Of a stretch of DNA of 64,000 nucleotides, positions 21,917 to 64,000 are shown in pieces; position 1 is the stretch's first letter, and every line of letters begins with the position of its first letter. Location of the stretch: positions 94,501 through 158,500 of the forward strand of contig JAXRKP010000273.1 of the NCBI GenBank assembly GCA_037039925.1, in the 5' to 3' direction. The stretch is from Doris montereyensis (lineage: Eukaryota; Mollusca; Gastropoda; Nudibranchia; Dorididae). A model generated the notes under the pieces. It was not told where the DNA came from. It saw only the letters and a program-made list of their open reading frames with translations, and did not search any database. Both the position numbers and the translations under genes were made by a program.

Positions 21917-23513
21917 CAGGGAATATTGGCCAACATTTTTCACTAAATCAGGTGAGTGAATTGTCAACTCCTCTATGTTTCAAACAGTAAGATTAGTCAA
22001 GGTACGAACCCTGAGAGCAGTGCCATGGCATTGGCAGACAGGGTTTTTACTTCAAAAGAAACAAAACAAGGCAAAAAAAACAATTATTTGTGGCAGGAAA
22101 TCAATTTCAAATATGAACGACAGAATCAACAAGATAAATTTCATTAATAAATCACCCCATGATGTATTTATTTTACCATAAGTTAAATGTGCACAACTAT
22201 AATGTAGTTTTAGCATTTAAAACAACACCAGTTATTTAACTGTTCTTTCAAAAACTATTGAAGTTCTCATGATGACAGTTTGTTTGGGATTGTTTATTCA
22301 CATACACATATAATTATATGATAACATTTTAAATTTGTTTGTTTTGCCTGTTCAAATTAGTGACTTTATCTCTACTACTACTACTACTACTCTATTGTCA
22401 TCAGTGAGCTAGCATGTTGGCCTAAGTTAAACGAGATCCAAAATGAAAATGATTCATTTGTAACACTCCTCATCCTGTGATCTATCATCATAGTAAATGA
22501 GGATGAAATGGGCTGAGGCTTTCCTGAAATTATCATGGACACGTTTTTAAGAATAGTGTAGTTCATATCCCGGCCGGTGAAGAAGAAAAGGTTTTTTTCT
22601 CACTTTTCTCAAAACCACCGAAAATGACATAGGCCAAAATATTAGCACAATGACATACTACCTTATTTCTAGTTAAGTTCAATTATTCTCTTTATAATGT
22701 TATTAGACCAATAATTTGATTTTTCGTCTATATTCTGCATATTGATAATATTATTGAATAATGTTACAACTATCAGATTCATTTTATCATTGTACATGTA
22801 TACTAAAAACAGGTGTCCATACCATTTCATTTTGTCATTGTATTTCCAAAAACTTAACTTTACTATATCATTTTTTCATCTTCTCACTTCATCTTAAAGA
22901 CTGTTATCCCTATCATTTCAATTTATCACTGTATCTTGCTAACAGTAAATTAATTTGACCATAATGGAGTTGAAAAGTTTTGGTTTTTACTTCAAATGTT
23001 TGAACATGTTTTTTTGTTTTTGTGTGAAAAGGTGTAAAATGTTCGATTTTGCTTGTGTTGTTAGTTTTGTTGATAAAGATTTGTTTCATTTGTTTCTATG
23101 ATGTTGTTTTGATTTTGTTTTGTTGTTGGGTTTTTTGTTTGTTGTTGGGTTGGGGGTTGTTGTTGGGGTTTTTTGTTTTTTTTGTTTTTTGGGAGGGGGG
23201 GGGTGTTTTGGGCTGTAATTTAAATGAAAAGGATCAACAATTTTTCTCTTACCTTTGTCTAAGTGTCAATGAACCCTAGGATACATACTAAGCAAATGTC
23301 TATGAGACATATTATAAAGTATAGTAAGATAAAAATAAAAAGGTAAAAAGTAAAAAGGTCTCCTGTGCCTTAAACCATAATAAACAATTACCATGAAAAT
23401 GCTTGAACATGACATTTACTAGAAGAATATAAAAACACAATTTCAACAACACAATACACATAAGAAAAAACTAAATCAAAGAGTTACATCAATCACATAA
23501 AACAATATCAATA

Positions 23514-23519
23514 TTTATT
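23514..23519 (-). terminator. Candidate METTL1 polyadenylation signal
   Basis: AATAAA on the minus strand, about 165 bp beyond the METTL1 stop. The surrounding DNA is very A/T rich, so chance is possible. Confidence 0.35.
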
Positions 23520-23681
23520 TGATATTTCATATTTGATTTGTCTTTCAATATATGCTATTCAACCATTCACTTTCATCTTTTTTAACATAACAGCCATCCA
23601 TTTATCATTTTAACTCATTTAATCAACACCTTATTCCATACATTTATATCACTTAAATCATTTAAAGGAAGAAGACAAGAT

Positions 23682-30625
<6,944 letters not shown>

Positions 30626-31098
30626 TTTGATTTCTTTGGCAGAATAAAATGAGCAGCAACTAAATTTATATTTCGTCAAATTTTGTGCTTACCATAATGA
30701 AAAGTCGTTAAGAAAGATTATTATCAACAGAAATAAATTATTGAAATGCTTTATTTCTTTAAGATTTTGTTACTTGGTAAAAACTCAATGAAATAGGGAA
30801 ATGACGCTAAAGTGAGCATTTAAATGAAGTGAAAACTCCATCAGCTCCCGCGTTTGATTTTAGGAGAGCCCGTCCCCTTTTCATACCAACGGAAATGACG
30901 TTTGAGAAAAATGGGAAGGTTTCCTGTTATCGATTATAAATTTATCAGTACATGTAGGTGAAAATCGTTTTTATATTTAGGACCTTGATTTTTTTGATTT
31001 TTTAAAAATTTGATTTGATTTACCCACTTCCACAACTAAGTTGATCTCGGGGTTTTTGGTAGGATTTTCAATTTTACTCGAACTGCCCTGTAAAATAA

Positions 31099-31912
31099 AA
31101 TGGACAAAAAAAAGGTTATATTATATATATATATTATACTGACAACCCCTCTCCCCTTTTCAGCATGTGCTGAAGAGCCTTGAAAATTTGCGGTACATTC
31201 TTAAAGTAATCAATTATAAGCATCATCATGTTTAAACGATCATTATCAATTATATATTTATATTCATTTTTACTCTAGAAATACTTGAATTCTAATCAAA
31301 TTTATTCTGACTTCAGATGAAATAAAGTATAGATTGATTTTCTGAATTGAAACACCCAGGTCTTAATTATTATTGACATACCGCACGCCAGAAATATATA
31401 CACATTTATGGCTGACCTAGATCTATATCAATTTATTGTCCTGTTAACAGTAAAGCTGCTGATGGGAATGTTTGAGTTGTATTAAATTATACGCCTAGTT
31501 AAGATTATGGTCTGATTTGGGACGGTATATTTTTCCTGCGAAAATTGTTGCATTTTGATTTCTTTGGCAGAATAAAATGAGAGCTAAATTTATATTTCGT
31601 CAAATTTTTACCATAATGAAAGAAGTCGTTAAGAAAGCTATTATCCCTGAATAGATAATTTTGGAAAGAATGTTACTTTCTCTTCAAACAAATGACGCTG
31701 GAGCATTTGTAATTATGAACAAATAGCATTGAAGCCCGTCCCCTTTTTCCTGGAAATGACAGGAAAAACCGAGATTATAAATTTATCAGTACATGTAGTG
31801 CGTTTTTATATTTAGGACAAAATTTTTTGATTTACCCACTTCAACTAAGTTGATCTCGGGGTTTTTGGTAGGCTGAATTTTACTCGAACTTGCCCTGTAA
31901 AATAAAATATAT
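31099..31912. repeat. Local duplication, degraded copy
   Basis: Same order of blocks as the neighbouring copy but about 300 bp shorter. It lost many pieces of a few bases to tens of bases and gained few. The METTL1 exon-1 equivalent at about 31490-31570 has lost most of its coding part. Confidence 0.85.
31486..31572 (-). pseudogene. METTL1: Broken second copy of METTL1 exon 1
   Basis: TTAAGATTATGGTCTGATTT and the upstream GATTTCTTTGGCAGAATAAA are retained on the plus strand, but the segment encoding RQRAHSNP is lost and the ATG is changed. It could be an assembly artefact instead of a real pseudo-exon. Confidence 0.7.
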
Positions 31913-32283
31913 ATACCCATAATCGAAATGGAAACAATAAACGGGTATTGAAGCACCCGATAAAAGTGAAATAAACAAAAACATTGAAACCCAGTGCAAA
32001 ACAGTGCGAAACAACAATCACACAAAATTGGATAACGAAATAGATAATAGATAGGCTACATTCCGTTCAGATGAGAGGCCCCAACGAAGGCATGCTTATG
32101 TCGTTAATTGCAGAACAGCATAACATACACGTATAATATATATGCCTATTATAATTGAATAAAGAGTGTGGAAAAGATGCAAGTATGACATACAAAAAGC
32201 CAAACAGTAAGCAGAAAGTAAAGTAATGGGAAATGCTCTTTTACTGAAATCATGTTGATTAATTATTTTTTTTAAAACAGAGG

Positions 32284-32405
32284 AAGAGAACAAGAAGAGG
32301 AAGAAGAAGAAAAGAAGAAGAAGAAGAAGAAGAAGAAGAAGAAGAAGAAGAAGAAGAAGAAGAAGAAGAAGAAGAAGAAGAAGAAAAAGAAGAAAAAAGA
32401 AGAAG
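32284..32405. repeat. AAG trinucleotide microsatellite
   Basis: About 120 bp of AAG units with a few AAAAG interruptions. The poly-Leu open frame on the other strand is an artefact of the repeat. Confidence 0.95.
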
Positions 32406-32611
32406 ACCACATTGCGCCAACAGTTATAAATAGGAGGTAGGGGTGTAGGTTTTGTTACCTCATACAAAATACCTAGGATTGCATATTGATACTGAATTGA
32501 AAAGACATATTTTTGTTCATGTTGAAAATCTTTTAAAATCTTTAAATCAAATAGGCCTGCTGTTCTTTTTAAGAAGTAGAATTCTTTCCATGTCAGTGAT
32601 ATCATTATTAA

Positions 32612-33230
32612 ATGTATGTATTGCTCCATAATCGTTCGATAACTCTTGGAATTACTTACTATGGAAGAAATCTTACTGAAAATCAAATAAAAAACATTGA
32701 TAGATGTATTGAAAAGCCATCAAACGTAATGAAACACAAATTACCTCCCTTTGTTGAACTTCTTGAAAAGTCAATAATTAAGAAAGTGAAGTCTATTACA
32801 GAAGATCAGACACATCCATTAAACTAAAACTTAATATTATCAAAAGAAGCAATAGATTTGTATCTAAAAGAACAAAGAAAGAAATATACAAAGATTCATT
32901 TGTTCCCTATGCAATAAGACTATTGAAACAAACCATAGACGATGACAATGTTTCTCCTATCCATCTACATTCATAATGCATGTATACGTATGTTATATTA
33001 GATATAATGTCCGAATGTGAATTTTGTTCGTAACGTGACAGTACAACTGTCTACGACAGAGTGCATTTTCCCCTTTGTCCGTTCCCCTCACTCACCCCCC
33101 TCCTGTGTGCACGTATTCTAGTTGTGTTTTAATGTTTAGATAGAAATTTGTTTGTAGCTTTGTAAATTGTATCATGTGACCAACTATATTTTCTCACCTG
33201 AGATCAATGAAATTATCTTATCTTTTCATA
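32612..33230 (+). mobile_element. LINE-D copy: ORF2 C-terminus remnant and 3' tail
   Basis: An open stretch to 32827 reads NIDRCIEKPSNVMKHKLPPF and ITEDQTHPLN. After a frame change come RSNRFVSKRTKKEIYKDSFV and PYAIRLLKQ, the usual HPL..Y..R.NR...SFVP.AIRLLN ending of non-LTR elements. The tail has AACGTGACAGTACAACTGTC and ATTGTATCATGTGACCAA and ends in TTATC units. Confidence 0.75.
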
Positions 33231-33246
33231 GCTTTTCTTCTTCTTT

Positions 33247-33400
33247 TTCTTCTCCTTCATCATCATCATCATCATCATCCTCATCATCCTCATCATCATC
33301 ATCAACAACATTATCATCATCATCATCATCATCATGATCATTATTATTATTATTATTATTATTCTCATTATCATAATTATTATTATCATTATCGTTATTA
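33247..33400. repeat. TCA then TTA trinucleotide microsatellites
   Basis: TCA units (about 33255-33333) pass into TTA units (about 33337-33400). Low complexity only. Confidence 0.9.
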
Positions 33401-33404
33401 ATAG

Positions 33405-33433
33405 TGTAGTAGTATTAGTAGTATTAGTAGTAA

Positions 33434-33525
<92 letters not shown>

Positions 33526-33570
33526 ATAGTAGTAAGTAGTAGTAGTAGTAGTAATAGTAGTAGTAGAAGT
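33405..33570. repeat. TAG trinucleotide array 1
   Basis: About 165 bp of TAG units with occasional TAT/TAA changes; it ends at the 3' edge of SINE-C copy 1. Confidence 0.95.
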
Positions 33571-33571
33571 T

Positions 33572-33815
33572 AAAGACAAATAGTGAGGCAAGGGGGCATG
33601 TCGGAAGTGAAGATAATGACATACGACAATATGAAAGCCCCATAAGAACAAAGACGAGAGAAATACAAAGAATAGACAGAAATAAATCTTGGCCACCATG
33701 GGAATCCAACCGCAACCCATCGCCTCGCCATCAAAAGAAAACGTGCTACCAACCGAGCTAACTTTAGTTAGTCCGTTCCTATGGGACTTTCATATTGTCT
33801 TATGTCATTACCTTC

Positions 33816-33820
<5 letters not shown>
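33572..33820 (-). mobile_element. SINE-C copy 1 (tRNA-derived) with inverted tail
   Basis: Minus-strand head GTTAGCTCGGTTGGTAGCAC and GGTTGGATTCCCATGG (B box), body CTGTCTATTCTTTGTATTTC, end GTCTTTAAC. The 33772-33820 piece repeats the tail region in the opposite orientation (CTATGGGACTTTCATATTGT). Confidence 0.75.
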
Positions 33821-34096
<276 letters not shown>

Positions 34097-34100
34097 GTAG

Positions 34101-35210
34101 TGACCGCCTAAATGCCCGCCGCCTAAATGCCCACCATCTCAGTGAAACTGAATCATTTCTATATGAACTGCCCCTCTAAATGCCCGTTTGAAAACCAAGA
34201 TTGTCGCCTAAATGTCTGATCTCAACGACAACTGCAGGTATCTTTTTTCTAAAGTATCATAAAATAAATCCGTAATTGATTAAATATTCTGTTTTTCTTT
34301 ATCGTACATGCAACCCGATTGCTAATCTAATAATAGGGTTTATGCCCGTCAACAATGTTCCATGCATTGCAACCACCCTTCATTGCCTATCCATTGTAGA
34401 ACCTAATGTACTAATTGTCCCATTGGATCACTGGTTTATCATCGGGCAATTAGAATTGAACAGTCTTCCGGACTCCGCCCACATCTCTTTCTTGATGTCG
34501 TAAGTGGCATGCAATCACCTGGCGTCTTTAGACTGGACGCTCATCGCGATCGAGGGACAAGGCGTGAACAGTTTTATTGCCGTATTGACCGTATCCAATG
34601 TGACTTCGGATCTTCGTGGCGAGAGACGGTCAACCCATCCGCGCGCTCACTACCTCAGCGTTAAAAAGCGTAACAGTTTCCAAGTTTCCTTTTTCTCGCA
34701 AATTTTTCGTATTGCTGATGACTTTTCCAAAAACAAACGATCTGGCTATGAATCTTTATCCGTGTCTGTCTGTTGTCTTAATTTTAACATGAGGATTATG
34801 AATCGAAGGAATTGTAAGATTAGTGTTAATTTATTCACACATTGGTCCCATTGGATGAGACTTTTCCTTATCCAGTTTTTCTCATCCAAATTTGTATAAT
34901 TATTTAAGTCATGGGTCTCGTGATTAAATAAGTTACGTGATTATAGTGTGGGTTATGCCAGTTAATGAGGAAACAAACATTGGATCAGATCCTTTTTCTC
35001 TTAGCCTCCATAGTAACAACTTGAATTTTGCACAGCTACATAAAGGTCTACATCTTGAAAAAAAAAGAATAAACCAGGAAATGATTTACAAAAGAAGCTT
35101 CAAATCCTAGACGAAATTGGCAAGTCATTAGGAGACCCAACTTCACAGAAATAGGCCTACCCTCAAATTGTTGCCCCGGACCTACTTTCGCCTAAATGCC
35201 CGTTTTGTCT
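34101..35210. other. Segment bounded by CGCCTAAATGCCCG repeats
   Basis: CGCCTAAATGCCCG or close variants occur at about 34105, 34119, 34172, 34206 and 35190. The 950 bp between has open frames without family resemblance. TAG arrays adjoin both ends. Confidence 0.5.
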
Positions 35211-35235
35211 GCTTCCCAAGCACTGTAATAGTAGA

Positions 35236-35240
35236 ACTGA

Positions 35241-35304
<64 letters not shown>

Positions 35305-35334
35305 TGTAGTAGGCGGTAGTAGTTGTTGTTGTAA

Positions 35335-35371
<37 letters not shown>

Positions 35372-35392
35372 GATGGTAGTAGTAGTAGTAGC

Positions 35393-35428
<36 letters not shown>

Positions 35429-35465
35429 CGCAGTAGAGCTGGTAGTCGTAGAACTGGTAGTAGTA

Positions 35466-35514
<49 letters not shown>

Positions 35515-35588
35515 TAGTAGTAGTAGTTGTAGTAGTAGTAGTAGTAGTAGTCGCAGTAGAGCTGGTAGTCGTAGAACTGGTAGTAGTA

Positions 35589-35631
<43 letters not shown>

Positions 35632-35663
35632 TAGTAGTAGTGGTAGTAGTAGTAGTAGTAGTT

Positions 35664-35706
<43 letters not shown>

Positions 35707-35726
35707 TAGTAGTAGTTGTAGTATCA
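35236..35726. repeat. TAG trinucleotide array 3, with higher-order unit
   Basis: About 490 bp of TAG with TGG, TTG and CAG changes. A block containing CGCAGTAGAGCTGGTAGTCG then TAGAACTGG occurs twice, about 118 bp apart, showing segmental duplication inside the array. Confidence 0.95.
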
Positions 35727-35811
35727 TTATTATTAATAATGCTGTGAAATAATTTACTGTCCCCCTTGACATAGGTCTCTATATGTTTTTCTGTCATTCT
35801 GTCAGTTTCTC

Positions 35812-36020
<209 letters not shown>

Positions 36021-36376
36021 ATATCTGCAGTAGGCCCCTACTGATTTTGAGTTCAATGATTCAACACAATCATTCTTGTGAGTGACATGAGACAGTAATA
36101 TTATTTCAGCGATTCAGTTCGGTGGGATATTATTATGCTTCACGGCCAGTCTGTAATCGTGCATCCCGTTATCTTAGGTCGTTGGCCGAAATGAGGTGTG
36201 TCTAATCATGCAGCAAAAACTAACTGATAAAGCAGTTTTCCGAAATTCGAAGGCAAACAGGAAAACTGTCAGCTAACTTTTCTCAATGCTGAACTGCTAA
36301 TGTCGATCTGTTCCCGAATGTGGAAGTGAAAATACTGCTCGGGATTTTCCTGTACAGTTTGATATATTTCATTAAA

Positions 36377-61105
<24,729 letters not shown>

Positions 61106-64000
61106 GTTTATAGCACTCAACGGCTTTTCACCTTAAATGTACAGGGGCTTAAAAAAAGCTTGAAAGAATGATAATACCTGTTAATTCCCATTTGTGTATG
61201 TATCTTTGATAGTTGACTGAGAACAGAGGATAATTGTGTGATGAGGGGACTGTCCCCTTTTTTTCTCTCCTCTCTTCTATATCTTCTACAATAAGAGTAT
61301 TTTTAAAGTTAAGTGGAGAAAGCTTGCAGAAAGAATCCTCAGCCAAAACATACGTATGTTGATTGTATTGTTGTTATTACAGATATTATTATTATTATTA
61401 TTATTATTACTACAGATACACAGGTGATAATACAAATTCATTTAATTTTTCTTGTTCCTTTTATCAGCCTTTATTAATTCTCATAAGGTACGACACTCAT
61501 TTTTGTGTGTTTATGTCATAGATAAATACTATTCCTTTATGTCTTCCTATTAAAAAAAAAAAAAAGAGGACAAAAATAGATATAGAACTAGACTGGTTGT
61601 CGATTACTTAAATAAAGAATACAGTTGAATTACAAAAAAGTCATTCAAATCCAAGCTTTAGATATAGAAATCGGTAGAGTTGGCATTTAGTTTCTTCAAG
61701 AAACGCACAAGTTAACGGCACATGTAATTGCTTCATGTAGGTGATAATTAAACCTTTGTGGGCATTTCTTTTAACGGAATGAGGGTACCTTAATGTGATT
61801 GAAATGCAAACTTGAATGTGTTAGTGCTGCGAAACACTATTATAATTATCGATTATAGGTGCTATACATATGTGTGTTAAACTAACCATTTTTCCACTTG
61901 TAACCTTGCTAATAAACATGTCATGTGGGATTTAAAGGATGTGTACGCGGCACAGAAATCAGCAGGCAGGACCTTGCGCCCAAATTTTGTTCGGGACAAT
62001 CCAAAATTTAACCGCTTAAAACTTTAAGACGGTGAAAGGTTTAATTTTTTTTTTTTTTTTTTTTTTTGGTGGTGTTTTTTGTTGTTGCTAAGGTATTATT
62101 ATTTTTAATCAAAAAAAAAATGCTTACTGCAGTGCAGCCTGCATGCGGGTTTGTACAAGCGATTTGCTGATGAGAGAATTTTAATAGCTTATATACATCT
62201 ATCACTATATCATACTTTCATGCTTTAATCTGTAGTTCAAATATTGCAGGGTACTTATTTTTGTTTTTTGTTTTTCGGTGGTTCTTTTGGGGAAAGGGAG
62301 AGGGGTTGGTGGTGAAATCATCAATAATTAGATCAAAATCTTTATTGCTCCTTTGATAAAACGTGAACATTTAATATGAATATGATGCAAAATGAATAAA
62401 ACTTGTCAAAAATTGCATACTGAGGTTTTAACAGGCCATTAAGTCCTTAAAAAACAAAAGCAACAAACAAATATTATCAGATAAAATATCTATTGTCGAG
62501 CATTGCTTGTTAAAAGTCAATGAGGACCTGAACAGAAATGTGAAAGGAAGCACAAAAAATTAATAATTGCAAGGTTCATAAGTAATATCTTGCCAATTAT
62601 GACATGAAGCAAAAACAGATATTGTAAATTGAAACTCTGCTTATAAATAAAACCAGTATTGTTTGATCAATGGAAGAAAGTTATTCTGTCATCATTCCTC
62701 TATGAATTCTGTACCTGTGAATTAAGTATGTTGTGTATTTCATGCAATGTTCTGTATAAATCTGATGCTAGCATGAAAAGTAACTGACTGATTATTTATG
62801 AAGTGAGGTGTAACTACATATTTTATATTTTGCTGTTTGTTTGTTTGTTTTTTGGTTTGGTTTTTGTTTGTTTCTGTTTTGTTTATCTTTAGACTCAAAT
62901 TTCTCTCTGTCTGAATATAACGTTTACCATGGTATTGTAGAATGTGCAATGTTGAAGAAATATGGCTTGCATTGCCTTAGAGCTGCTTTCTTCTTTCTTC
63001 AGCATCTTTTTTGGTCAAATTGAGACAATGATTTGTCACAATCACACGGAGGATAATTAAGATTAGCACATTCTAATATTTTTTGTACGAAAAAAAGATT
63101 ATTTTTCTTCGCAATTATGAAATACCAGTGCTTAGATTCCTGGAAATTCATCGTTGACTGGAGATATTCGTATTTCAAATGGCGACATTCACTCTTTTGT
63201 CAAAACTCCAGCCACGGCTGCCGGAGGGCTTTTGACTGGTGAACTATGGCTTGTTATTATGCCTTACGTTGCGTGTGTGTGTGTGTGACATATTTGTGCA
63301 TGTGCCTTTGAAGTACCCATCCATGACTGCTCCGTGAAAAGATATCTAATTAAATATAATATTCAATGTATATTTTTATACAGATTTTGAATTTCGAAAG
63401 TTTTCTTTCCGGTGGGCAGCAGATAACGTGTAAATGGGCAGCTGACCTACTCATGCAACATCCAGTTTTACTTTTTGATATGAAAAGAGAGGAGGCATAT
63501 TTAAAGCGATGCAGATGAGCCGTTCTTTACCCCATCAATAGGCTTCTAAATTCTTCACTCTCATTCAGAAAGGGATAGAGCAACATTAATATATATGTCA
63601 TTTTTAATATATAGATAATTAAGAAATCATTTATGATTGTGTTTAGCCATAGTGACCATCCAAATTATAAGTTCTGAATAAAACCCCTTTGAAAGCTTTC
63701 TAATGGTTACGGGTCGCTTTTGGAGTCCATGATAGATCAAAAGTAAGGAAAATGTAAGAATTGTAAAACTTGTTGTTGAGTGCTTTTGCATCTTTGTTTG
63801 TCAAGACTCCTCTGTCCATCAAGAATTGTCCATTCCACCGTCCCCATGCATATTTGAGTATATTGAACCAAGCGTCAGCGATTCAAAGGTGTTACTTATA
63901 TCGACTTTAATAAAATATGAAATAATAAAGTGTCATTTTTATTGTTTAAATACTTTTGACTCTAGTATTGTATACTGTTTAAATAATTATGACTACATTA
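61106..64000. other. CRK 3'UTR and downstream DNA
   Basis: AT-rich with short ATT, T and TG runs (61388, 62046, 63270). I see no conserved exon, RNA gene or clear repeat-family member. Confidence 0.5.
61611..61616 (+). terminator. Candidate CRK polyadenylation signal
   Basis: AATAAA about 505 bp after the CRK stop. Other hexamers follow further downstream, so the real end is undecided. Confidence 0.3.

Larger units (their letters stand above)
15776..23513. other. FAR 3'UTR and convergent intergenic region
   Basis: No conserved coding exon recognised. It holds a foldback element, a SINE-A head, two element R copies, a repeat E copy and G/T-rich stretches (about 18000-18140 and 23100-23210). 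Short open frames here show no family resemblance. Confidence 0.5.

Noticed and set aside
34504..34899. 131-residue open frame between TAG arrays
   Set aside because: No recognised motif, no splice partners, and AT-rich codon use like the surrounding intergenic DNA.

Overview
This is animal nuclear DNA. It is AT-rich and dominated by repeats, with spliced genes using GT-AG introns from about 0.1 kb to 18 kb. I found three conserved genes, whose proteins are clearly metazoan. The abundance of tRNA-derived SINEs and minisatellites suggests a lophotrochozoan invertebrate, possibly a mollusc; this species guess is an inference only.

Layout. (1) 1-15775, plus strand: the last nine exons of a fatty acyl-CoA reductase (FAR1-like). 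Its NAD(P)-binding N-terminus lies left of the window, and its introns hold five tandem arrays. (2) 15776-23681: gene-poor convergent intergenic DNA. (3) 23682-30625, minus strand: a complete six-exon METTL1, the tRNA m7G46 methyltransferase. (4) 30626-36376: divergent intergenic DNA holding a degraded second copy of the METTL1 exon-1 region, the 3' end of a LINE and large TAG-triplet arrays. (5) 36377-61105, plus strand: a complete eight-exon CRK adaptor (SH2-SH3-SH3), whose first intron is 18.3 kb and packed with SINEs, minisatellites and an RT-bearing LINE fragment. (6) 61106-64000: CRK 3'UTR and downstream DNA with no recognisable gene. The three genes belong to unrelated pathways (ether-lipid/wax synthesis, tRNA modification, tyrosine-kinase signalling), so no functional cluster is implied.

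Each gene carries at least one single-base reading-frame break inside otherwise well-conserved coding sequence. Three of the four breaks are fixed in principle by one extra base in a short homopolymer. Together with the deletion-rich local duplicate at 31.1-31.9 kb, this points to residual long-read assembly error more than to pseudogenes.

Repeats fall into families that recur within the window: three tRNA-derived SINE families (A, B and C below), a short element of unknown class (R) with about 17 copies, a LINE with a pentanucleotide tail (D), and at least two other interspersed families (E and F). Several tandem arrays appear to have grown out of these elements: a 69-bp satellite from the 3' half of element R, a TCTTA array from a LINE tail, and a CTA array inside a SINE tRNA head. 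I found no new enzymatic or defence system. Repeat-to-satellite conversion is the most interesting signal.
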